A stretch of 20,006 bases of DNA, from positions 1 to 20,006 of IMG/VR virus record IMGVR_UViG_3300030580_000047, one strand, 5' to 3'. Source of the stretch: a virus. Of the stretch, positions 15,019 through 20,006 are shown piece by piece. Below the pieces are notes generated by a model. That model was not told the origin of the DNA and did not search any database. It saw nothing but the letters and a program-made list of their open reading frames with translations. Position 1 is the first letter of the stretch. Every line of letters begins with the position of its first letter. The position numbers and the translations under genes were made by a program.

Positions 15019-15214
15019 CGGCAAGCACTGCGGCGGGGCTGTGGATTCGGACGCGGACCGGTCGCTGAACCGGGCGAAGCGCGACGTCGCCGACCAGTCC
15101 GCGAAGCTCCGCGAGGAGCACGAGGTCATCGACCGGCTGAAGTCCATCCGCGCCCACAACGGTCTCGCGGACGCCTTGTACATCGCGCTGACGCGGAGGG
15201 GGGGTTCGCCGTGA
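14996..15214 (+). CDS. Small coiled-coil protein of the phage lysis region
   Basis: A 72-residue soluble, helical, charged protein (DRSLNRAKRDVADQSAKLRE, then IRAHNGLADALYIALTRRGG). The last third resembles the short 'NhfA-x-x-l' proteins that are common beside actinophage holins (DUF7620-like). ATG at 14996 overlaps the upstream gene by 23 bp, and the TGA overlaps the next GTG (GTGA). Confidence 0.65.
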   Translation: MRLPWGRSGKHCGGAVDSDADRSLNRAKRDVADQSAKLREEHEVIDRLKSIRAHNGLADALYIALTRRGGSP

Positions 15215-15594
15215 GTCCGTCGGTCCTGCAGGCCCTGGTCCGGGCCACGACGGTGGAGACGATCGTCGCGTTCTGTGCGGCGGTCGCGTTCATTGTCCTG
15301 TACTCGGTGATCGCGCCGTGGTGGCGGTCGCCGCTGGGCCGCAATGTGGTGGCGTTGGATGCGTCGATCTCGTTGACGCTGCTGCCGGGTGTGGTGCATC
15401 ACTTCTTCGGTGTCAGTACGGCGCTGGACCCGTATTTCGCCTGGTTCACGGTGTTGGCGTTCGGCGCGGTGCCGCTGGTGATCGCATGGCGGGCGTGGAT
15501 CTTGTGCCGCATCCAGTTCGGGGCGACGGGCGGCGACCGTCCAGCCGACGTGCTCGCACCGGCCGAGCCTCCCGTCCCGGCCGACCAGGAGTGA
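15211..15594 (+). CDS. Three-TM membrane protein (holin candidate)
   Basis: A 127-residue protein with hydrophobic segments at about 15-36, 48-66 and 75-98, and a Pro-rich cytoplasmic-type tail (PAEPPVPADQE). The motif WWRSPLGRNVVALDASISL between the first two segments is of a type frequent in actinophage membrane proteins next to lysins. Best holin candidate in the window because it has several membrane segments and a short charged tail. Start: GTG at 15211, after GGAGGGGGGG. Confidence 0.72.
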   Translation: MSPSVLQALVRATTVETIVAFCAAVAFIVLYSVIAPWWRSPLGRNVVALDASISLTLLPGVVHHFFGVSTALDPYFAWFTVLAFGAVPLVIAWRAWILCRIQFGATGGDRPADVLAPAEPPVPADQE

Positions 15595-15604
15595 GGGGAC
15601 CGTC

Positions 15605-15868
15605 GTGCACTGGCTCTCCCACTGGCTGGGTCTGGACAACGCATCCGGGGCGATCTACTTGTTTTGGTCCGGCATCGGCGCCGACCTGGGCTATCTCGCG
15701 ATCGTCGGGGGCCTGTACCGGCACCGGAACTGTGAAATTCAGGGCTGTCCCCGTCTGGGGCGGCGCACGTCCGCGGCGGGGCACCTGCTGTGTCGGAAGC
15801 ACCACCCCGACGGGCCGCTGACGGTGGAGGCCGCGCATGCCGCGCACCGGAAGGCGGCCGGGTCGTGA
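15605..15868 (+). CDS. One-TM protein with C-terminal Cys/His cluster
   Basis: An 87-residue protein. A hydrophobic region (about 15-40: GAIYLFWSGIGADLGYLAIV) is followed by NCEIQGCPRLGRR and LLCRKHHPDG, a C-x4-C...C-x2-H arrangement that could bind zinc. A similar Cys/His cluster beside a membrane helix recurs in actinophage small proteins. GTG start with AGGGG six bases upstream. Its stop overlaps the next GTG. Confidence 0.7.
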   Translation: MHWLSHWLGLDNASGAIYLFWSGIGADLGYLAIVGGLYRHRNCEIQGCPRLGRRTSAAGHLLCRKHHPDGPLTVEAAHAAHRKAAGS

Positions 15869-16176
15869 GGCGTCTTGGCGTGTGGCTGGCTGTCGCGGTG
15901 CTGCTGGTGGCGTACGACGTGTACCTGTTCGGCTGGCGGCTGGACGAGGTGCAGGGAAATGTTGAGGCGCAGTTCATCATCGTGACGCCGATGTTCCTGC
16001 TGAAGCACTGGTCGGATGTGCGTCGCGCACGCCGCGACAGGGCCGAGGTGCGCGCGCGCCTCGACGCGCAGGACGAGGCGATGGCGGAGACTCACCGCAA
16101 AGTGCACGAGCTGCACGCCCTTCACGTCGAGGGCCGCCCGGCGCGGCTCCAGAAACGCATCGTCCGCGACGACTGA
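15865..16176 (+). CDS. Small membrane protein with coiled-coil tail
   Basis: A 103-residue protein. A first hydrophobic segment at 5-24 (GVWLAVAVLLVAYDVYLFGW), a second weaker one at about 36-51, then a long charged helix (RRARRDRAEVRARLDAQDEA). GTG start inside the previous stop (GTGA), with GGAAGG upstream. Last of the four membrane proteins before the enzyme genes; function unknown. Confidence 0.7.
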   Translation: MRRLGVWLAVAVLLVAYDVYLFGWRLDEVQGNVEAQFIIVTPMFLLKHWSDVRRARRDRAEVRARLDAQDEAMAETHRKVHELHALHVEGRPARLQKRIVRDD

Positions 16177-16219
16177 ACTCAAGCCCTGCCGCCCCAACAT
16201 CAAGCTCCCCCGAACTCCG

Positions 16220-16244
16220 CCCCCGTGCCCACGGCCGGGGGTTT
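16220..16244 (+). terminator. Terminator-like hairpin before the peptidase gene
   Basis: CCCCC (16220-16224) pairs with GGGGG (16237-16241), with an additional GTG/CAC inner stem, followed by TTT. It lies in the 100-bp gap between the membrane proteins and the peptidase gene; the gap holds nothing else recognisable. Confidence 0.62.
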
Positions 16245-16276
16245 CTGCATGCCCACCCTCACCCTCGGAGGCCCTC

Positions 16277-17098
16277 GTGCTTGTCGACTTCGGCTCGCGC
16301 CTGCACCGCTACCCCACCACCTCGACGCGCCTGGGCCGCCATCACCTGGTCGACTCGCGTTCGCTGCGCTGGCTGCACCATCACGACGGCTCGGAACTGA
16401 AGCCGGCGGAGCACATGCCGAAGGTCCCCGTGCTGGACCAGGAGGACCTCCTGGAGCAGAACATCCACGTCGCCGAGCTGGTGCCGGGTGCGACGGACGT
16501 GGATGCGCTCGGCAGCTGCACGGGCAACGCCGGGACGGCCGCGGTCTCGGCCCTGCTGACTGCGGATCAGTGCGCTGCGGCGGGGCTGAATGTGACGTCG
16601 TCGTGGGCGGCGGAGGAGTGGGCGATCGAGTTGTACTCGCAGGCCACGAAGGACGACGACAATCCGGGGCAGTGGCCGCCGACGGATGCGGGCTCGTCGG
16701 GGCTTGGGGTTGCGCGGGCGTTGAAGGACCGGGGTCTGATCACGGGCTATGTGCATGCGACGAATGCCACCGGGTTCGCGAGCCTGCTGCAGTCCGGCAC
16801 CGTGATGGCCGGGATCCCCTGGTTCCAGGCCTGGTTCGATACGCAGCCGGGGCAGCTCCTGGACGAGGTGGCGGGCTGGGAGACATCGGGGCTGGCGGGT
16901 GGTCACGAGATTTGCGTGGTGGCGCTGGAGACGGTGGAGCAGGACTGGCTGGGCCGGGTTGTGCCGGAGAAGACGGTCGTGAAGTTCCAGAACTCGTGGA
17001 CGGCGCAGTGGTGCGACGGCGGGTTCGGCAGGTTCTCGCTGGCCCTGTACGCGCAGTTGCGGTCCCACATCGACCTGATCCAGCTCAAGGGGGCGTGA
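16277..17098 (+). CDS. Papain-like (C1-type) cysteine peptidase
   Basis: A 273-residue protein with the C1 triad in order: Cys81 in GSCTGNA, His210 in GGHEICVVALE, and Asn239 in FQNSWTAQWCDGGFGRF, matching the papain patterns GSCW/T-x-A, GH, and NSWG-x-x-W-x-x-x-G. The position of the papain oxyanion-hole Gln, six before the Cys, is Val75 here (DVDALGSC instead of DQGALGSC). No signal peptide or prodomain is obvious, so a cytosolic or virion role is possible. GTG start at 16277 with GGAGG (16267-16271) five bases upstream; ATG at 16249 is in another frame. Only two bases separate it from the next gene. Confidence 0.83.
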   Translation: MLVDFGSRLHRYPTTSTRLGRHHLVDSRSLRWLHHHDGSELKPAEHMPKVPVLDQEDLLEQNIHVAELVPGATDVDALGSCTGNAGTAAVSALLTADQCAAAGLNVTSSWAAEEWAIELYSQATKDDDNPGQWPPTDAGSSGLGVARALKDRGLITGYVHATNATGFASLLQSGTVMAGIPWFQAWFDTQPGQLLDEVAGWETSGLAGGHEICVVALETVEQDWLGRVVPEKTVVKFQNSWTAQWCDGGFGRFSLALYAQLRSHIDLIQLKGA

Positions 17099-17100
17099 CC

Positions 17101-17652
17101 GTGGCTCTCGCTGACCTGTCCCTGCTCGACGGCTACAAGACGGGCGGCTTCCCGGCCCGCTACCTGCCGGGCTACCGCGCGTTCTACAGCCCTGTCGATG
17201 ATGTTCATTCTGTTCTGCGGGATGTCGTCGCCTCTGCGCGGCATTCGCTGATCATCAGCATGTTCGGGTTCGATGATGACGAGCTGGCGGACATCATCAA
17301 GGCGAAGCTCGCGGACCCGTCCATCGTCGTGCAGTTGACGTTCGACTCCTCGCAGGCCGGTGGCGTGCACGAGCGCACGCTGCTGGCGCGGGAGGCGTAT
17401 CCGGCGTCGTCGGTGGCGATCGGCCGGTCCGAGGAAAATGCCATAGTCCACCTCAAGCTCGTGATCGTGGACGGCGAGATCGTGGTCACCGGCTCGACGA
17501 ACTGGTCGGCGTCCGGTGAGGGCCTGCAGGACAACGTGTGCGAGGTCATCCACGACCCGTACGTGGCTGCGGAGGCCCGGTCCCGGGTCGACGCGATCCA
17601 TCAGCACATCCTCGCCGCGGCCGCGAAGAAGGCGGCCCGCGCCCATGGATGA
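17101..17652 (+). CDS. Phospholipase D-family protein with one HKD motif (nuclease-like)
   Basis: A 183-residue protein. The HKD motif is complete: H117-x-K119-x4-D124 (VHLKLVIVDG), followed by GSTNWS (131-136), as in the single-HKD Nuc-type endonucleases, which dimerise to form one active site. The N-terminal strand-helix pattern (YSPVDDVHSVLRDVV, LIISMFGFDDDELADII) is the usual PLD half. No membrane segment. Substrate could be DNA, RNA or phospholipid; the length favours the Nuc nuclease branch. Start: GTG two bases after the peptidase stop, AAGGGGG upstream. Confidence 0.85.
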   Translation: MALADLSLLDGYKTGGFPARYLPGYRAFYSPVDDVHSVLRDVVASARHSLIISMFGFDDDELADIIKAKLADPSIVVQLTFDSSQAGGVHERTLLAREAYPASSVAIGRSEENAIVHLKLVIVDGEIVVTGSTNWSASGEGLQDNVCEVIHDPYVAAEARSRVDAIHQHILAAAAKKAARAHG

Positions 17653-17923
17653 CCTCTACCGCGAGCGCGCTCACCTGGTCGCGCACCTCGCAGCCCTGTA
17701 TCCGTCGCATATCGGCGTCGACCCGGCCGAGCCCGACTGGCCGGTGGTGTACGTCGACACCGGCGCGGGCCAGTTGAGTTGGCATCTGTCGACTGCTGAC
17801 CTGCCGCTGTTCGCGCATGTTCCGCGCGGTGACGCCGACTGGGACGGCCACACCACGGAGCAGAAGTATGCGCGCCTGGACAACCTGACGCGGACGATCG
17901 CGGCGAGAGGAGCAGCAGCATGA
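17645..17923 (+). CDS. Conserved small actinophage protein of unknown function
   Basis: A 92-residue protein. The core VVYVDTGAGQLSWHLSTADL, then LFAHVPRGDADWDGHTTEQKY, is a recognisable recurring pattern in Streptomyces and related phages, always small and of unknown role. Its ATG lies inside the preceding gene's last codons and its stop overlaps the next ATG, so it is coupled on both sides. No catalytic motif is clear. Confidence 0.8.
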   Translation: MDDLYRERAHLVAHLAALYPSHIGVDPAEPDWPVVYVDTGAGQLSWHLSTADLPLFAHVPRGDADWDGHTTEQKYARLDNLTRTIAARGAAA

Positions 17924-18711
17924 CGCGCACCATGTACGACAGCGTGTCCGCGGCTTCGATCCCCGCCGACGCCACGATGGTGGCCGGCTACCTCAACGGC
18001 GCGTACGCCTGGTCGTCCGAGGACTGGGCTCGGTTCCCGCACGCGGTGCACGTCACGGTGACCGTGAACACCAGCGCGGCGGCGGACGTTCTTGACGTCG
18101 AAAACGGCGACGCGTCGCCGGCCGAGGCGCCGGGGTGGATCGCCACACACCCGGGCGGCTCGATCTACTGCGACTCCTCGACATGGCCTGCGGTGAAGGC
18201 TGCGTTCGGCGGCCGTCCGCTGCCGCCGTTCTGGATCGCCGACTACAACGGCGACGCCTCAACGATCCCCACCGGCGCGGTGGCTGCTCAGTACGAGGAC
18301 GCCGGCCCGTACGACCTTTCCGTCTGTGCCGACTACTGGCCGGGCGTTGACCCGCTCCCGGAGGATGACATGCCGCTGAATGCTGCTGATGAGGCTGCGA
18401 TCAGGTCGATCGTGACTGCTGCGATCACCGCGAACCGTCCGATCGCGGTCGCGGACACGCTGTACTGGCTGGCGGCTGGTGTGACTGGTCAGCCGCCTGC
18501 GGGTGGTGTGGCTCCGGTGGATCTGCATTCGATCGCCGAGTTGCATGCGGCGCTGGTTGCTGGCCCGTCGGCGCAGCTCGCTGCCTTGTCGGCGCGGTTG
18601 GTGGCGGCGGAGGCTGCTCTGGCGGCGGTGGAGAAGGGCGAGCTGACTGCGGCGGAGGTGCAGGCTGCGGTTGCGGCGGCGCTGGCTGCGGCCGGGCATG
18701 TGGCGGCGTAG
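17920..18711 (+). CDS. Lysin candidate: DUF1906/GH25-like domain plus Ala-rich coiled coil
   Basis: A 263-residue protein. Residues 1-148 follow the DUF1906 (Rv2525c-like) glycoside-hydrolase pattern: VAGYLNGAYAW, DVLDVENGDASP (D and E of the strand-end acidic pair), IYCDSSTWPAV, FWIADYNGD, AAQYEDAGPYDLSV. Residues 150-263 are a linker and a very Ala-rich helix (from MPLNAADEAAIRSIV), with no recognised wall-binding domain. Proteins of this kind are often annotated as the endolysin of Streptomyces phages; wall cleavage is not shown here. ATG at 17920 with AGGAG seven bases upstream. Confidence 0.75.
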   Translation: MTRTMYDSVSAASIPADATMVAGYLNGAYAWSSEDWARFPHAVHVTVTVNTSAAADVLDVENGDASPAEAPGWIATHPGGSIYCDSSTWPAVKAAFGGRPLPPFWIADYNGDASTIPTGAVAAQYEDAGPYDLSVCADYWPGVDPLPEDDMPLNAADEAAIRSIVTAAITANRPIAVADTLYWLAAGVTGQPPAGGVAPVDLHSIAELHAALVAGPSAQLAALSARLVAAEAALAAVEKGELTAAEVQAAVAAALAAAGHVAA

Positions 18712-18755
18712 TCTGGTCGCGCGGTAGCAACGCATCGGTTCCACCTGGCAGTGCT

Positions 18756-18779
18756 CGGCCCCCGCTTCGGCGGGGGCCG
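18756..18779 (+). terminator. Strong TTCG-loop terminator at the end of the late operon
   Basis: CGGCCCCCGC (18756-18765), TTCG loop, GCGGGGGCCG (18770-18779): ten perfect pairs, the most stable hairpin of the window, followed by TTCTGCTGT. It lies 45 bp after the lysin stop and 14 bp before the stop of the opposite-strand gene. Confidence 0.88.
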
Positions 18780-18792
18780 TTCTGCTGTCTGG

Positions 18793-18984
18793 TCAGCCCT
18801 TGAGTGCGCCGCCGCGTCCGCCTTCGCCTTGTCGCCGCTTCTCGGCCCGCACCTTGATCGCGTCCCCGATGAACCCGTCGATGTCCCCGTCGAGGACGGC
18901 TTGCGGGTCGTGTTCTTCGCGGCCGGTGCGGTGGTCGGTGACGCGCTTGACCGGGTTGAGGATGTAGCTGCGGATGGTGGCCAT
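18793..18984 (-). CDS. Small protein of unknown function
   Basis: A 63-residue protein, start ATG at 18984. It reads MATIRSYILNPVKRVTDHRT, then HDPQAVLDGDIDGFIGDAIK and a basic Gly-rich tail, which looks like a compact folded head plus charged tail. A dyad (GCCCAG/CTGGGC, 18987-19002) lies directly upstream of the start. Longer in-frame upstream starts are unlikely because the extra part reads as low-complexity Arg/Ala. No family recognised. Confidence 0.55.
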   Translation of the reverse strand: MATIRSYILNPVKRVTDHRTGREEHDPQAVLDGDIDGFIGDAIKVRAEKRRQGEGGRGGALKG

Positions 18985-19076
18985 GGGCCCAGTATCCTGG
19001 GCGTGGTCCGGGGCGGCATCGATCCTGCGGAGGCTCCGCAGACACCTGGCGGTGACGGCCGCCGCCCATGGCCACC
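18976..19076. repeat. 12-bp inverted repeat enclosing nested dyads
   Basis: GGTGGCCATGGG (18976-18987) and CCCATGGCCACC (19065-19076) are perfect inverted copies. Between them lie GCCCAG/CTGGGC (18987-19002, TATC loop) and CTGCGGAG-G-CTCCGCAG (19025-19041). The left arm includes the start codon of the 63-residue gene. Possible regulator-binding or recombination site; no function shown. Confidence 0.6.
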
Positions 19077-19269
19077 AGTGCTCCCGCATAGGGGTGTCGC
19101 ACAGGGATGGGTTGTCCGGTCCCCGCTCACGGGCGGTTGATCGGCGGGCGCCAGTGGCCTGGAGGCTGGACCCTGACACTCCGCCCACGAAGCCGGGTCA
19201 CTCCGGCGGTTGCCCCGCCCGTCTGGTCTTCGGACCGGGCGGGCGGGGCCATTTCTACGTTCCCGGGAG
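18985..19269. other. Gene-free region between the small protein and the repressor
   Basis: No convincing gene is seen on either strand. The region holds the inverted repeats described and one long hairpin near 19212-19249. I see no tRNA-like sequence, no attachment-core candidate that could be justified, and no standard promoter. Confidence 0.6.
19212..19249 (-). terminator. Long hairpin 20 bp after the repressor gene
   Basis: GCCCCGCCCGTCTGGTC (19212-19228), TTCG loop, GACCGGGCGGGCGGGGC (19233-19249); 17 pairs including two G-T wobbles. It suits a terminator of the - strand repressor message and, in the + direction, is followed by ATTTCT, so it may work both ways. Confidence 0.8.
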
Positions 19270-19668
19270 CTACTTGGCCGCGCGGCCCTTGAGTCGGCTG
19301 ATGATCGCGAGGATGGCGGTCTGGTCGGCCGGGTCGGTCACGCCGAGGTGTGTGAGGGCCCGCTTGTCGGTGAGCGGCTGCGGCCTCGGGTTGGCTGCGG
19401 CGGCTTCGTCCGAGATGACTCCGGCGCGGGCGAGCAGATCGAGGACGGGGATGCCGAGGGCTGCGGCCAGTGCTTCGAGGCTCTTGGCGTCGGGGATGAC
19501 CTGTCCGGCGAGCATGCGGCTGGCTGTGGCCTGGGACATGCCTGCGTCTTTGGCGAGTTGGGTCATGCCGCCGGTGCGGGGGCCTTCGAGGTCGTATCCG
19601 GCGTGCTTTGCGGCGTCGCGGATGTGGGTGCCGAATCGCGCGGCAAGGTCGTCACTGTCGGGGCTCAT
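19270..19668 (-). CDS. XRE-family HTH regulator (immunity-repressor-like)
   Basis: A 132-residue protein. The HTH lies at about 35-80 (MTQLAKDAGMSQATASRMLA, then LEALAAALGIPVLDLLARAG), the standard Cro/CI-type arrangement. The remaining C-terminal 50 residues have no LexA/CI peptidase motif, so RecA-triggered self-cleavage is not expected. Start: ATG at 19668, without a clear ribosome site; a leaderless transcript is possible. A dyad (19680-19697) lies just upstream. Its position at the - strand end of a phage late module fits a lysogeny regulator. Confidence 0.82.
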   Translation of the reverse strand: MSPDSDDLAARFGTHIRDAAKHAGYDLEGPRTGGMTQLAKDAGMSQATASRMLAGQVIPDAKSLEALAAALGIPVLDLLARAGVISDEAAAANPRPQPLTDKRALTHLGVTDPADQTAILAIISRLKGRAAK

Positions 19669-19679
19669 GCATCCACTCT

Positions 19680-19697
19680 AGCAAGCTATGTCTTGCT
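19680..19697 (-). promoter_or_regulatory. Putative operator dyad upstream of the repressor gene
   Basis: AGCAAG (19680-19685) and CTTGCT (19692-19697) form a perfect dyad with a six-base spacer, 12 bp upstream of the regulator's ATG. It is the least GC-rich bit of the surroundings, and it lies in the short 54-bp gap between two - strand regulator genes. Likely autoregulation site; no binding is shown. Confidence 0.5.
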
Positions 19698-19722
19698 TCG
19701 GAGGATGAATGCCGGAGGTCGG

Positions 19723-20006
19723 CTACTCGCTGTCCTGCTGGTCGTCGCCGATGACGACACGGCCGGGGATGGCACGGGCATTGGTGGCACTGCGTCGACC
19801 ACGGCCGGGGCGGTTGGCCAGCCAGCGTTCGATGGTCGACGGCTTCCAGGTGGGCGACTGGCCGTAGGTCTCGTCCGGCATCGGGAAGTCCTGGTCGCGG
19901 ACAGGTAGCTCTTCGGCGATGCGGGCGCGGGTGCGCTTGAGGTAGACGCGGATGGTGGGCACTTCGAGGCCGGTCAGCTCGTGGACGCCTGGGTAGCCGA
20001 TCAGCT
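19723..20006 (-). CDS. Winged-helix/excisionase-like DNA-binding protein (5' end outside window)
   Basis: At least 94 codons, open to the window edge. The visible part begins LIGYPGVHELTGLEVPTIRV, an HTH pattern of the MerR/excisionase type (GV-x-E-L-T-G, then TIRVYLKRTRAR). It continues DFPMPDETYG, PTWKPSTIERWLANRPGRGR: the 'W-x-p-s-T-I-x-x-W' clamp typical of phage and actinobacterial small HTH proteins. GTG at 19962 is an internal Val of the conserved segment, so the true start lies beyond 20006. Likely a regulator or directionality factor paired with the repressor. Confidence 0.75.
   Translation of the reverse strand, partial: LIGYPGVHELTGLEVPTIRVYLKRTRARIAEELPVRDQDFPMPDETYGQSPTWKPSTIERWLANRPGRGRRSATNARAIPGRVVIGDDQQDSE

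Noticed and set aside
16225-17100. An in-frame upstream extension of the PLD-like protein
   Set aside because: The extra part is antipattern Gly/Arg/Ala sequence in another frame of the peptidase gene; the GTG at 17101 has a good ribosome site and starts the recognisable domain.
18985-19269. Possible attachment site or tRNA gene in the gap before the repressor
   Set aside because: No cloverleaf could be built and no core duplication is visible in the window; the inverted repeats alone do not justify calling an att site.
19107-19908. + strand frames opposite the repressor and winged-HTH genes
   Set aside because: Antisense to clear HTH motifs, with low-complexity translations and no start signals.

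Overview
The window is a GC-rich stretch of an actinobacteriophage or prophage, most likely with a Streptomyces host. The genes are densely packed with ATGA/GTGA overlaps, GTG and TTG starts are common, the gene order is that of a long non-contractile-tailed (siphovirus-type) phage, and the lysin is of the DUF1906-like type common in Streptomyces phages. All family assignments are by eye from translated sequence; no database search was possible.

Layout of the + strand late module. The tail end of an unknown head gene (1-80) is followed by an HNH endonuclease gene on the opposite strand (84-650), which looks like an intron-less homing endonuclease gene lodged between two head genes. Then come the major capsid protein with an inserted fibronectin-III-like domain (747-2105), a small AT-hook head protein (2186-2458), a gp6-like head-tail connector (2468-3121), a very basic NUMOD3-like protein (3124-3549), a probable tail terminator (3553-4056), a small unknown protein (4140-4358) and the major tail protein with its own inserted beta module (4355-5515). 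The tail assembly chaperone pair follows, with a -1 frameshift at A_AAC_CCC (5630-6312). An HK97-gp10-like protein is in an unusual place (6323-6778), followed by the tape measure protein with five tandem 42/46-residue repeats (6821-10600), a 1144-residue multidomain tail hub protein (10669-14103) and a C1q/TNF-like small fibre protein (14169-14699).

The second half of the late module (14731-18711) looks like a lysis or late accessory cassette. It holds four small membrane proteins and one small coiled-coil protein, then a papain-like cysteine peptidase, a single-HKD phospholipase-D-family nuclease-like protein, a small conserved unknown, and a DUF1906/GH25-like lysin candidate. A strong TTCG-loop terminator closes the operon at 18756-18779.

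The right end is transcribed on the - strand. It contains a 63-residue unknown, about 285 bp without a gene but with several inverted repeats, an XRE-type repressor-like regulator (132 aa) with a dyad upstream of its start, and the 3' part of an excisionase/MerR-like winged-HTH gene running off the window. These suggest a temperate phage, although no integrase or attachment site is visible.

The parts most worth a second look are the peptidase-PLD pair in the lysis region (with the papain oxyanion Gln apparently replaced), the basic NUMOD3-like protein in the head-tail connector operon, the 138-bp periodic repeats in the tape measure, the shared beta module in two tail proteins, and the recurrent hairpins at gene starts.
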